Below are positions 27,216 to 40,800 of a DNA stretch of 64,000 nt, in pieces. How positions within the stretch are numbered: position 1 is the first letter of the stretch; each line of letters begins with the position of its first letter. The position numbers were made by a program, and so were the translations under genes. The notes under the pieces were generated by a model. It saw only the letters and a program-made list of their open reading frames with translations. It was not told where the DNA came from and did not search any database. This stretch comes from Semisulcospira habei (lineage: Eukaryota > Mollusca > Gastropoda > Semisulcospiridae), in assembly GCA_036245525.1 (NCBI GenBank), contig BTPG01000002.1, positions 122,055,451 through 122,119,450 on the forward strand. The letters run 5' to 3'.

Positions 27216-28065
27216 TAGGTTCCATGGGGGCTCATGTGACGGTGGCATGATCGACTTGGAAAGGATGTGTGGGAAGCACATGGTCAGACCAAGTCCTGCT
27301 TTATCAGCGTTGGCCTGTATTTTGTAGTCTTATGGATGAGGGAGGTGTTCTGAGTTATCTTAACTTCATTTTGGAAGAGCCCTCCAACTTCTAGATCCAA
27401 GTGGTTCATGTTTTACACACAGAATTATAGTCCTCACTGTTTGTATTTGGATCAGTTATATGTTTAGGTCACAGGAAATGACTTGACCATTACAATTAAA
27501 GGGCAGTGCCTGATGATGCTTATAGCAAGTTAAAGATGTCAGATTTAGACACATTCTGCCAGAACAGAGTTCAGTTCTTTCCGCTCTTTTTTTTTTTTTT
27601 TTTTTTTTTTGGGTGGGGGGGGATGGGGGGGGGGGGGGGGGGGGGTATTTGAGAGAGATGTCAAGTCTTTGGTGCCAATTTTGTTGTGGATATTCTAAGG
27701 ATGTGCTTGGATTTAGGTGTTCTTGGGGTTTTTTTTGCTTTTGCTTTGTAGTGAGTAATGTATACATTTGCAGTCTGTAATTTGACATATCTATGAAACC
27801 CTCCAGGCATGTTATTTTTTTTACCAGCCAAGTAATAACTCGTCTTGCTTTTTATGTTTGCATCTTCATGTTCTTTGTTGTGCCTATTGCTGTGATAATA
27901 GTACAGACGTATGTCTTTATCATAAATTAATGTGAATGTTAGCGTTTTTTGTGTACAGACTGTTTGCAGTCTACAACTTTTAAACCTCCATGTGCATGTA
28001 GTACTGTGTAGTGTAACGGTGGCTGCATGCACAAGGGGGTTAAAGTGAAAAAGGCTCATGTATAC

Positions 28066-28705
28066 AGGTCATCCTCAGTATTGTGTGTGCCGGTTTACTG
28101 CAGTATCTGATACAATATACGCACAGGTCTCTGCCTCCCATGCAGATTGCCTGGTGAGCAAAGGTCCTCGGGCTGATGTCAGCCTTAGCTGGCCCATGCA
28201 CAGCTGTGACTGGTGAGCAAAGGTCATCAGGCTGATGTCAGCCTTAGCTGGCCCACGCACAGCTGTGACTGGTGAGCAAAGGTCTTCAGGCTGATGTCAG
28301 CCTTAGCTGGCCCACGCACAGCTGTGACTGGTGAGCAAAGGTCATCAGGCTGATGTCAGCCTTAGCTGGCCCACGCACAGCTGTGACTGATGAGCAAAGG
28401 TCATCAGGCTGATGTCAGCCTTAGCTGGCCCACGCACAGCTGTGACTGGTGAGCAAAGGTTTTCAGGCTGATGTCAGCCTTAGCTGGCCCACGCACAGCT
28501 GTAACTGGTCCTCGGGCTGATGTCAGCCTTAGCTGGCCCACGCACGGCCGTGTGTGGGCTAGCTGAAGCTGACATCAGCCCGAGGACCTTCTGCTTAGTT
28601 TTCCCCTGCAAGTCTATGTACATTTAGCACTACAATTTATGTGATCGCAAATAACGTCATCTGACTTCATGGCTCCTGGGCACCACGATGTACTAAAGGT
28701 TGACC
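28066..28705. mobile_element. Foldback element, family D, with 59-bp tandem expansion
   Basis: Ends AGGTCATCCTCAGTATT and, inverted, AGGTCAACCTTTAGTA. The palindrome's left arm (GGCTGATGTCAGCCTTAGCT, then GGCCCACGCACAGCTGT) is repeated about seven times with a period of 59 bp (units at about 28143, 28202, 28261, 28320, 28379, 28438 and a short last one at 28497). The single right arm follows at 28545-28590. Only the innermost unit can pair perfectly. Confidence 0.75.
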
Positions 28706-28789
28706 TGTATAGATAAATCATAGCATACAAATAATTTTCTTTGACATTGTTCCACAGCTTTTTAAATACGTCTGAAACCACTTTCAATT

Positions 28790-28925
28790 CCATTGCCTAC
28801 AGACAAGATCGCGTCTGTGGCACCAGTTGTAAGGTATTGTTTCTTACATAGAGTGACGGTGACTGGTCTTTGCGGACAAGCAAAGACATGTTGGCTTGCA
28901 GACGACAGAAATATAGTGTGTTGTC
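28790..28925 (+). repeat. Dispersed repeat, paired with 62095-62225
   Basis: Shares GTTGTAAGGTAT, GTTTCTTA and GCAGACGACAGAAA with 62095-62225, in the same order and spacing. Non-coding, class unknown. Confidence 0.55.
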
Positions 28926-29523
28926 AGACTACAGTCTAGAAACTTCTGAAAACACTTGCAGTTCCAATGCCTGAATAGTAGTGCCTCATTAGCTTAGTGG
29001 CTGGAGTCACCAAGCTAGTTAGATGTTACCCTTGAGTTGCCTCATTTGATCCGTTGCTTGCGACTTGTACATTGTAAGCTTGTACGTTTTCTGTGACTTT
29101 GCACATCAAATTCTAGTGAAAATTTCTTAATGACACAGTTTTGTACAACTTCTATGTGACAAACAAAGTGACTTAACTAGTTTAAACCTAACTTTGCTGG
29201 GTAGGCTAGATTTCCAAAGCATAGCAGTTTTGCTTGGTCCCAGCTGAAATGCATTTTTATCTTTATGTGTGTGAGTGTATGTGTGTGCGCGTCCATTCAC
29301 GTGCAACCATGTGTACTGTTCCAGTTAGAACCAATGTCAAACAATATAATTGTCACATTTTGTCATACGTGAACCATGCAACAGTTTACTATTGTTTTTT
29401 GTGACGTGGTAAAGTTTCTCTTCGTTGTCTGAAAATCATATTTACATATGAAATGGGACCTGAAGTCAGCACAACATATCAACGTATTTTGTTGTTTAAT
29501 AACACAACAGAATCAAACAATCT

Positions 29524-29616
29524 TTAACCCTTTGGCTGCAGGTAGTGGTTGTTGTGATGATTGATTCCTGCAGGAAGCATCGCAACAGCAATCCCTACTG
29601 GCTGCCAGAGGGTTAA
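29524..29616. mobile_element. MITE, family B
   Basis: TTAACCCTTTGGCTGCAGGT ... TGGCTGCCAGAGGGTTAA, about 93 bp, with GATTCCTGCAGGAAGC at the centre. Confidence 0.75.
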
Positions 29617-30197
29617 AACTGGAGCAGTAATTTGGCAACAGTAGTGTATTGAAAAAAAGCATTTGATACATGACAAAATGTTTCTACTATATCTTAGCGT
29701 TAATGACGTCACAAATGCTTTTCACAATACTCTACTGTGGCCAAAACTACTGCTCCGATTACAAAATTCTTGATGTTAGCTGATTCTGTTATGTAAGACT
29801 GCAAAGTAGGTCTCCATGTTGTGTTGACTTTGGGTACCCTGTAACAGTAACAAAGGTCACTTTGATTGCGGAACTGAGTCAACAGAAATGATGATGTGCT
29901 AAGTGTAATCAATATGTACTATAGCTTCCTCTGAAGGGCAAAGGATGTCTCCCACCAACACCACCACACCAACATTACATCTACATGTGTTGCTTCTTAA
30001 TCATGAATTAATCAGAGTTGTGTAATGTACATTAGTACAACATAACAATAACATTGCAAATTTTATGATTTTGTCTTTCAGCTGAAAGAATAAAAATGGG
30101 ACAACTTCAGTCTGTTGTGTGTGTACACATTTGTGCATATAGAATACACGCATGCTTGCGCTGGTATTTGTGTTTAAAATAAGAACACATTTTCACT

Positions 30198-30202
<5 letters not shown>

Positions 30203-30253
<51 letters not shown>
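30203..30253 (+). repeat. (CA)n microsatellite
   Basis: About 25 CA dinucleotides without interruption. Confidence 0.95.
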
Positions 30254-30255
<2 letters not shown>

Positions 30256-30299
30256 TCTGAATTTAATATGTTTAATATAGTGTATACAAATGACTACTA

Positions 30300-30690
30300 T
30301 CACAACATACCCCACCCGGGTCTGCCCTGGGGGACTTGGGTGGGGTTAGGTATTTTTTAGTTCCCAGGGTCACCCTGGTCAGCCCCACAGGGTGGGTTTT
30401 TCTCTCTATTCTGGGGCATGTGTTTCTGTCTACTCTTTGTCCATTCACCTGTATTTGCCTTTTTAAAACTCTCCCTACTGTCTGCACTGCCTGTAGCTCT
30501 TGATATTGGATGTGTGTTGCTAAATGGTCTTAGCTTTATTTAGGCCCCATGTGTTAGGTTTATTTAATGTATTTGACCGGCTGGCGACATACATTCAATG
30601 TTCTGTTTAGTTGGGTTTTTTTTTCACAAGCAGTGCAGGCCCGTCCTGAGAAAGCCTTGTTGCTGTCGGGACGTTAATCAATCAACTATC
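30300..30690 (+). repeat. Probable LINE or SINE 3' end
   Basis: GC-rich text (CCCTGGGGGACTTGGGTGGG) is followed by GTCCTGAGAAAGCCTTGTTG and CTGTCGGGACGTTAATCAAT with a short ATCA tail. 'Gacgttaa' plus a short repeat is a common LINE 3' terminus; the assignment is by style only. Confidence 0.4.
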
Positions 30691-33197
30691 ACAACAATAT
30701 TGGAGTAACATCTATTATAAACGAGATCTCCACAATTATCAGTGTTAAACCCACATAAAAATGTTTCTGGAACAACAGTTTTTACAAGTGCACAGTTAAA
30801 CATTTCAACCACAAAAACAACAAAACAAAATATCTGATATTGCTGCCACATAAATAAAGTATATAAACTCAACCCTTACACCAAAAATACTATAAAGCAA
30901 AAAACAGACATAATCTGCTCATTGCAAAAAGTGTCACATTTGTCTCCTGAGACATGGGGCTTAAAGACATGGTTTACCAGTAAGAAAGGTAACGTTGTAA
31001 AAGTGCATTCTATAAACAAAAGAAAAAACAAAAAAATAAAACCGCTCTCAAAGTATATGTACAATAAATAGGATCAAGGACAAGTTCACCAGATATTGCA
31101 TATACGATGAAAAATGTCATTTGTACATTTTTAGTTATGACTTTAACAATTTATAGGACAATGTAAAAGACACATAAACAATTAAAAACAAGACATTTAA
31201 AACTATCACAGTATACAGTATAGTACATGGACATGTATTACTAAATAAATTTGGGGGCACAATATGAAAATGTTGCCAAATATGTAGAACTTATCAGTTT
31301 GTCAAGAAATTCCCAACAAAGAAAGAAACCTGCTTTAAAAAGACAAGCAAGGTAAACTGAATGGCTGTCACACACCTCTTTTTAGTTATATGCAGATGAA
31401 TGCATGCAACTTGTCAAATGTATTTTTTTAATCAGTCGAAAGGCATATTCATTTCACCATCCGTTCTCTTATATTTTGTGTTATTTAAAACTAGTAGGTG
31501 GGAATATTTCTTAAGCACATGCACCACTTTGATTGCGAGTCGGACAGGAGGTGACCATAAGCACATAAACAATGTTCAGCGTTCCGGTCTTAGCGTCTTT
31601 TTCCGGCAGGGTGATGTCAAAGATGGGGCACCAAACAGAAACGGAACAAATTTTGACCCCAGCTGTGTTTGAACCCACAATGTGCAGAAAAGAGTTGCAC
31701 ACTGTACCATTCGAGCTGTGCAGCAAAAGTTGCGAGCTGGCATCTTGTGTATTTACAAGATGGATGTGGCAGACAGCTGCATTTCAATGCACAGGTACCC
31801 ATCAGCACTTGTGTCTTAAAGAGCTTTGTTGAAGGCCTATATAAAAGTGGAGTTAGAGGAGAGTAAAAACTGTTTATAAGTAAAATTCATTTTATGGTCA
31901 ACTTGGACACTGTATTTATCATTTTATATCCTGAATGGAGTGAATATTTGGTCGAACCTCATTTGCTATGCTAACAATTGAGTCCATGAAACTCGATCAC
32001 CCACCATCTCACTTGTGATTTTTCTACGTCTGTCTCCCGATCACCCACACACACTCTTTGCACATTGACGCTGCTGTTTTCAGTGAACAAAAGTAAACTT
32101 CATCTTAAAATATGAATTAACTTCTGGGAGTACACTTACCTACTACCAAGCCAGTAACTCAGAGGCCATGTACCATAGAAGCGCAAAGATTCAAATCTAC
32201 TTTTTCTCACCCCTTGCACTCGGTTTACATCTAAAGTTAAAAATTTGGGGGATTGGAAGTCAGAGATGTAAGTAAATTAAACGCCATTATGGAAGGGAAG
32301 TATAATGTTGTACTCATCCTTTCGAAGCATGTTTCTGTGTCGGGAATTTGTTTGCATTTTACATTTGTGGCAATCACAGGCACCTATGTAGCCTATTCTT
32401 TACCAATATGTCTTACTTATGAAAATGAAGAAGGAAAAAAATCACAGACTCTGCACCAAATGGTCTCTGCAACCTGAAATATTCGTATAATGCAAGCAAA
32501 GGGAATAGATTTTCATGATCTTTGTAGTTGCAGGGTTTCATAAAGAACCATGTTTCTTGCAGGTGGATGGAGTGATAAACAAACCAACAAAACAAAACTG
32601 ATAATACTAATCAGCATGCATGAAACAAGTGAGTTCATATCACATATGAAAAACTGGAGTTAAAACAAGTATACACCTCAATACAAACATTGCACATACA
32701 GTGGTGACCTGTAAAATAATTATATCAAAGTGTACAAACTACAAATTTGATGGCACTGACTTTTGCATTTGGCATAGATAATGTTCTGTTTGATATGTTT
32801 TCATTGGCAAACATTTGTGATGTGATCTGGGGTACATATAATAAATATATGCAGGCCACTTTACATCAGCTGGCACAGTATGTAAAATTTATCAAAGTTT
32901 ACCATATGCTGATATACACAGTGTATGCAAAATGATTGTCAACTAAGTGTGATAATGCAATCTTTGAACAAAAGGTATGCATAGCGTGTGATTGATAAGA
33001 TACCTTATACAGCTGCCTCATTGTAACTAATCCATAAAGCCCTGATACACTATGACAGGATGTGGCTCAGTCATGATAGTTCAAGGGTGGTGTCAGAATA
33101 GCATCGTACCTGTAGAACTGTAACACAGAACTTAAAAGGATATCTTAAAAGATTGATCATTTCATCCTCAAGATGGAATGACTTAATATAGAATTAG

Positions 33198-33450
33198 AGG
33201 TCAGCCTCAGTAAACTGCAGTACCCAGAAGCCTAAAAGTCAGATTAATTAATGAATGCATTATTTTAGCACTGCATGTACATAGACTTGCAAAGTAAAAG
33301 CATTGCTTCTTGAATCGACGTCAGCCTAAGCTGGTCCACACACAGCAGTGCACAGGTCAGCTACGATATTTTGCTCACTGGTCATCTGCACAGGAGTCAG
33401 AGACCTGTGCACATCATAGCTGATACATTGGTGTACTGGAGCACGTTACA
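33198..33450. mobile_element. Decayed foldback element, family D
   Basis: Begins AGGTCAGCCTCAGTAAACTG and contains GACGTCAGCCTAAGCTGGTC and the partly inverse CAGGTCAGCTACGATA. The right end is not clear. Confidence 0.45.
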
Positions 33451-34188
33451 CTGTGGCTGACTGGTACAGTCACCATGCATATGATGCAGATATGAATTGC
33501 AGACATGTAATCATGCAGCCAGGACTGTCCTTGTTTGACATGTGGATGGATATACTGTATAACTATCAACTGATTATTCATGCATTCACTTGATATGCAT
33601 TTCTTGCCAACAACTCTTGTGGTAAAGGTAAACTTGAGTGGATTTCATTGCTCTGAAGTACAAAAGCATACAAAATTCTCATATTTCTACAATAAGTAGC
33701 TCTACTGCATTTACTAAAAACCACTTTGTGCCATCCTATTTTCTCCTGCATATACAGCAAGTCTCATGCGAAAAAAAATGAAGAAAACAGGTGGTTGAAA
33801 GTCCTCACTCAACCTGTTGACATTTTGCAAATGTTTTCACGCCATTTACCTCGCAGAAAGAAAAAAATTAAAGGAAAAATGACTGACAAGACAAACCGTA
33901 GGCAGTCATAGTTAGGATCAAATTCACTGCTGATATCCAACACATGCTTAAGTCTAGCTGTCTGACTCTAGACAGCAGTAAAAGTCTATCATAAAGACTG
34001 AGGCACTCGAATGGCAGACAATAAGGTGGAAGTTCCCACAATGTTGTATAGTTCCCTCCCCTTCATCAACTGCTATGGAGGTGTGTAGCTACGTCAGTCT
34101 AGTTCTGACTTTGGACTGGGTACATAAATTACATTGAAGCTGCTGGGTGCCTGATACATCAGGAAAACTGAGACTTACTCGAGTAGAA

Positions 34189-34276
34189 TTAACCCTTTGT
34201 GTGTCCGTAGGAATTTTTGTCATGATGATTTCTGTAGGAATCATGGCAAATTCTGCTACCGACAAGCAAAGGGTTA
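34189..34276. mobile_element. MITE, family B
   Basis: TTAACCCTTTGTGTGTCCGT ... CTACCGACAAGCAAAGGGTTAA, 88 bp. Centre TCATGATGATTTCTGTAGGA. Confidence 0.75.
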
Positions 34277-34686
34277 AATGCCCTCCAATGCACATTGGAA
34301 ACTCTAAGTTTATAAGCACATCTCCCAGTCATCATGATATATCAATCAAAATGTGGTTCAAAATAACTTTTGCAAAACGGTATAGTCATGACAAAACACA
34401 CAAGTGCTGCCTCAGTTTTTCAGCAGCTGATCATTAGGCAAGTGGTGCACAATACTGCATCACATTTCTAGTGAACAAACATACAGGAAAATCAGACAGG
34501 TATTTCAGTCATGAGATGTCAACCATCAGTGAATTACTAGCTTGCTCAAACTACAGGCAACTGGAATGACAACGTATCCACTACAAACGAAAATTAGACC
34601 AATCCTATGGGAACAAGGCTTTCATCTACACATCATAGCTGCAAAAAACGTTCCCATGGGATTATTATAATATTGTTTATAGTTGT

Positions 34687-34861
34687 CTAAGAATCATCAT
34701 CTTTGACTTGTCTGATTTCAGCATCTTTGGGCTCAGTCATGTCAATGCGTATACCTAGGAATGTTGGAAATCGTGGGTGACCCCCTTTTGTCAGCTCCTG
34801 AAATTTGTACGTGATGATAGAGCCGATCTTGGGTGGATTTCGTCTGTCCTTGTCTGACAGC
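34687..34861 (-). CDS. Ligase exon 13 (OB domain end and stop)
   Basis: Acceptor TTGTTGCAG; 175 nt ending in TAG at 34687-34689. Encodes the second half of the OB-fold region, with SDKDRRNPPKIGSIITYKFQ and FLGIRID typical of the DNA_ligase_OB_2-like end of small ligases. Confidence 0.85.
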
Positions 34862-37800
34862 CTGCAACAACAAGGGGAACACATAAAGCATTTCTTCATG
34901 TTCCCTGCTAGACAATGGAAAGTGAAGTTTGTCATCTCAGCTTCTGTGTGGCTCTTTAAAAGCTCTCACAGCAATTGTCTAGATCATACCTTTTTTAACT
35001 ACCATCATCTACGAGGATAACATTAACCTCATGACTGCTGAGGAAAAAAGTGAACACAATCCAACTACAAGAGACTTAGATCCTCGTGAGCCCCTGTGAC
35101 TGGGGGGCTCATGAGGATCTATGCCTCTTGCTGAGACCAATTTGTATTCATGTTTCTTAGATGGTGTTGGCTTTTGGTGTATGTACAGTGGCAGGGAAGG
35201 GGTTAAAGAAAGACACAGAAGAACACTTCATTTTCCAGATGCCCAGCTATCCTTGCGTCATCATGGCCTATCGATCTCCTGCACTAGTGCTGCATGTAAA
35301 AGAGGTAAACTTAGGGCACCCACCCTGAGCCGACAGAGAATTCCACCCCACAGGCCATTTTGCAGCGCAGGGCTCCACACACAAACTGGTTGCGACCTTT
35401 CCCCTTCTCGTGACCAATCACAATGGCCTGCAACAAGCAACATGAATTATGTTCACCAAAACGAAAATCTGACATCAAGAGCAAAATATACAAAGGATAT
35501 AAGTTTTGATATGATAGAGAAAAAAAAACACCCAACACCATTGTCATAGACCATCTGCTTTTTTAGCCTTCTCTAGCCAGTGTAGCCATTGGCAACACTG
35601 GCTAGAGAAGGCTAGTAAAGCCAGCAGTCTGCCACTATGGTGTTGGGTGTTGTTTTCTATTAGAAGGGTATTAGTTTTTCTCCAAATGACATGATGCGCA
35701 CCACTTGTCCAAGTTTTCTTGCAATCATGACTGAATCCCTTAACCCTCAGAGCAAGCACTAACCAGCTGCAAGAGGCATACATCCCACAGTCGCGGGGGC
35801 TCATGAGGATTTATGTCTCTTGTTGGTTCTGTGTTCTTTATGCTTATTTCTGGTCCCATTTAGTTTCTGCTCTTTACATGAATGTCGATCAGTGTTCAGC
35901 AGTTTTTTGTTGCAAAATCCATGATCACTGGCATCGAAATGAAGCAGCCAGTAGCAAAAAGGTCAAAGTTCCAATATCAGGCTTCTGTTACAGATTCACA
36001 TCAGACCCTACAGTGAAAGGGGCCACAGAAAATCTGTACCTCCATTTGAGTGAGATCAGCTCTAGCTGTGCCTCACACTGTGTTATGTGTACAGTATTAA
36101 CTCATTCAACCCCATGCACATATTTCACAAATTTTGGCGGCGTCATCTAATGACTATGTACCTGTTGCAGGAGATGGATCGACCATGATAATTCAAGGGT
36201 AGTGCCAAATTAGCTTGGCGCCAACAGGCACCAAGCTAATCTGGTACTACTCTTGAATTATCATGGTCGATCCATCTCCTGCTGTAGTGCATCAGGGCTA
36301 AATGGTTTAAGCACACCAATATACTGCGGTATCTGAACGTGCACAGGTCACTGGCTCCCACAGGTGAGCGAAAGGTCCTCAGGCCAACGTCAGCTTTTAC
36401 AGGCTTGCCCACAGGCATGTATGAGCCTGCTAAGACTGACATCGACCTGAGGACCTTTTGCTTACCAATGTGTTTTCTTCACAAATTTATGTACTTTCAG
36501 CACAGCGATAATGCAATTTGACTTTATGGTTCCCGTGTGCCAAGATATACAGAGGATGCTTCGTACTTGGGGATAAAGGTATGGCTGATGGGGAAAGTCC
36601 ATACATCAAAAACAAAAGTGCTGAGAACAAAAAACAAAATATCCTCTGTTGACCATACACAGGCCAACTGTGGCCGTCGGCCCTAGGACCTTTTGTTCAC
36701 AGGGAACTCACCTCAGCATCGTAGAACTTCTTGATCTTGAGAAGCGTGGTGGATCGTGTACGCTCATACTTTGACTTGGGCTGTCGGATCATGAGCCCCT
36801 CACCCCCACGGTCCAGAACATATTTCAACTGATCATCCAGCTGCTTCTTGCTGGTGCACTTGGTGTGCTCAACAAAGTGGGCATACTTCGGCCTGCAAGG
36901 CAAAACAAGACAGCACAACTTTACTACAGCTGAAAATACATACCTGAACACGATGATGATTGTTAACCCTGTAAGTCTTGATGCAGTCTAACAGATAAAT
37001 TTGACCATGATCATGACCATGATAGTTGAAGGGAAGTGCTAGAACAGCTTGGCACCCAGGGGTGCCAAGCTATCCTGGCACCGCCCTTGAACTATTATGG
37101 TGAATCTATCTCCTGAACCATAATGTAGCCTTTATAGGACAATTTACATATCACAAATAATCAGCCTTACGATTTAATGGGTTAAATTAGCTCACAACAG
37201 GGTCAGATATAACATAAATCTGATAAAATTTTGCTTTTTTGAAAGCACCCATCCCTTTTTCGCTGTAGTTATTTCACTTATAACCCAGTGTGCAAAAGGT
37301 CTATGGGCTGATGTCAGGCATCATTGCCCCGCGCACTGCCATGCATGGGTCAACGTCAGCACTTCATGCAGTGGGAACAACTTCAGACAAATATCAACAA
37401 AAAATTAGCATCTTGTTACGAGGCAACTTCACTGCACCTTGCTAGCATATTTGGTGCAATCCACATTGTAGGCATACATCACCTATGAAAGTGGAAAACT
37501 GTATACAAGAGCATGTGCTTCCATTTTTGCACATTGCTTGCACGCATTGCTTGCATGTTACTGAACCAAAAACATTACATGTGTGACAGTGCATGTGTGA
37601 TGTTCTGAGATTTTAGACCTTATGGCTCTATGCCTATTCCCCAAATCACATACAGTGTACCTGTACATATATCTCTTTGGATATCGGTAGCGTGTTTTGT
37701 CGAGGTGATTCCTGTAGGAATCACCTTGACAAAACATTCTGGCAACAGCCAAATGGTTAATGATGTAACTTACTTTTTCTCTTCAAAGTAGTCTTTGATT

Positions 37801-40800
37801 GCTGCTATCCTCTCCTCAAATGGCTTTGTCTCCAGGCTGGGGGTATCAAACACCTGAAACACATTATGTCTTAATAAGGCGACAGTAACAGTGTCAACAT
37901 AATCAAAAGCAACAAATGTTACTTAGATGCACCATGAATTAAGATGGTAAACAAATGACTTTATGTATCATCTGCATATACCGGCAAACAACAAGGAGTG
38001 CATGTTTCCACAGGTAAAGCAAGAAACAAATATTTCTGAAAACCTAGAGTCACAAATTTGGCATACACACAATGATACAGTAAGCTACATACAGGTTAGA
38101 TCATTTATGTAATTTCAAAGTGAAACTGAAGTAACTTTATTAACCCTTTGGTTGTTGGTAGCACTTTTGTTCATTGTGATTCCTACTGGAATCGCCTTGA
38201 ACAAAAATGTTCCCAAGGCCAGATTGTTAATTCCTAAACTGTCCCTTGTCAACATTGCAGGGGATAATAAAATGTTCTGAATTTCAATCTGAAAAGGGAA
38301 ACTGAGAAATCTGTACTGAACTCACATGGTATTTGATCTTCTTGTAATCATCGCACCCAGCAGTTTTGACAATACGGACGGTTGACTGGAACTCACCACG
38401 CCCCCCAAACAACTCTCCATCCAGGTGCATGTCCTTCGGTAGGTCCTGTGTACAAAACCGACACAGCTACAGACTACAGAATTGACTGATTACCAGTAGT
38501 TGAAGGTTTAACATGCAAGGCACCAGAGTGATAATGGATGGCCCTCAGGGACAGGTTATGGGAGACACAGACAGCTATTACCTATGTCCACCTCTGTTTT
38601 TGCAAAAGGTCATCTGGAGTTATACTGCTCAATCCATCTCCTGTGACTGGAACATGGATGTTAGATGACACCTCCAAACTTTGTGAAATGCGGCCTTGGG
38701 GTTAAATGGGTTTAGTAAATATGGTCCATATGTACTTGAATTAAGGGATATATGGTACACATGTACTTACTGCTGTGAACCATGATGGAGCATAGAAGGC
38801 ATTCCCTAGCCGGGAATAGAAACACCTGTCAGAAAGAACAAAAACTCACTGCACATCACACTTCATCTGCTGAATCATGCATACCAATAGATCTTTCTCT
38901 TTAATCAATGTACTCTTTGACTAAATATGTGTGATTGTGATTTTGGACCTTATGGCTCAGACATATGTCAGGTTCAAACGCACAGACAAGCGCATCAATC
39001 ATTTGTATCAAATACCCTCTATTATCTACACATGAGTGTGCTTAGTTGGCAGGGTAATGAGATGAATGAAAGAATTTGGTAAAGCACTTGTATGATGACC
39101 ATTATTATTATTAATATATTATTCTTATTATTACTATTATCATTATCATCATCATTATCATTATTATTGCTCCTTAACACCTTCACTGCCTGTGGATGCA
39201 GATTGTGTTTCTTAAATCATTGTTAAAAGAAGGCCACCAACAAAAAAAACATGGATTCAAAGGCAAAGGCACAGTTATGGGGACACATGAGGATCGTTGT
39301 CTTTTGCAGTTGTTTTGAGTTCACTTTTCTGGGTAGTCAAAAGCCTGTTAAAATGCTGTCTGGAAATGGTGTAAGGAAAGCCTGTAGAAACCAATGTGCC
39401 CATGTCCTTTTTTTTCTTTCTTTTCTCTCTTCATGTAATTCTTACCGTACAACAGTAATGCTGCTACTACTGACTGTCAATACTCACTTTCCATTCCAGT
39501 ATGCTCGCACTCCATCCAGCTTCTCACTGATCCACCATCCAATGGGGTTGTGTGTCCTGAAAATACATACATCATTATTTCTGATCTGGTGCATGAGGGG
39601 AGACAATCTCCCTGTCTCCCCGATACAAAAGATTAAGTAATGCAGCCTCCAACTTCTAATTGAAAATGAAGATACTTTCAACTGTATTTTTCTCCACTTA
39701 TTAAATAAGCAATACATCCACTGAGCACTCCAAATGAAGCTCTAAAAGTTACAGTTTTTATTACAGAGACTTCTCCCTACAGTGCCAACTTCTCTGTCTG
39801 CGTCAGTGGAGATTATTTGCCATTAATCTCTAATGATACAGAGAACCAGGGGTCAGTTGCATGAACGAGCTTATTCCTTATTCTGCTATAGCAGAGCACC
39901 TTGCTTAGTGGCTGGCGCAGGATTAAGCTCACTCATGCAACTGGTCCTTACCTACCATGAATACTGAGCAAATGATAACAGGCCTACTCACTTTTCATCA
40001 TACTTGTGTGCCAGGAGTACATTCACCGTGATGTGTGGTGCAACATAAGCCTTTTTCTTTGCCTTGGAGACTCGTGCTTTTTCAAATGCCTCCCCAAGGT
40101 ACTCTTTCAGGTGTTTGCAGGTGCGCTGCACTTCGTCTTCACTTTGACCTTTCCAACTCTCACACCTGTAAAACAACATCCAGTCTGAAAATGTTACAAA
40201 AAATTGTCTGCAGCCAAATTGAAAAACAGAACTAAAGCTGGCTCTTAAACACACTGAGGTTTAAGGTTGCACAGTAATTCACAAATTTGGTAGATGTCTT
40301 CTGATGACTACATACCTGTCCCTGAGATAAATCAACCCTGAGAGTTCAAGACTTCTCAGAGCCAAGCTACTCTGGTACCACACTTCAACTATATCATGGT
40401 CAATCCACATTATTCCAGCAAGAAGGAGAAGAACCTGTAGCAGGGGAGATAATTTAGCTCAGTGTTCTAGTACAGTTGTACCAATTTCCCCCAGCACGCC
40501 CGCAGGCCCAGTGGTCAGCAGTCCTGCTAGTGTCAGAGCGAGTCAAGTACCAAGCCAATCGGCGAAAGGCACGCCGAACACACCCTTAGGGTTGTGGGGT
40601 ATAAATAGCGGTGCCTAGCGAGGGCGAGGGCGAGCAGGCCCTCCAGGAGACGGGTTTCCGGGATAAACCCCCCCAAATAAAGGGGTACAAATACCCACCC
40701 ATTTATAAAAGTAGGGTAAATAAAAGAGGAGGAGGCGTAGCCATCTACACCAAAACAGAATTAGCAATCACGGAAATCACCCACACGCTAAACCCACAAA

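Larger units (their letters stand above)
20907..34686. other. Intergenic and 3' UTR region between convergent genes
   Basis: No coding exon supported. The receptor's 3' UTR begins here. Possible poly(A) signals are paired AATAAA boxes at 22328 and 22339, or AATAAA at 30089 followed by a GT-rich stretch; the sequence alone cannot choose. The ligase gene ends at 34687 on the other strand. Palindromic MITEs dominate 21400-29620. Stretches 22050-22400, 23580-24150, 26480-27130, 29620-30190 and 30700-33190 show nothing recognisable beyond AT-rich text. A C-run lies at about 21067-21091, and T and G runs at about 27587-27645. Confidence 0.6.
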
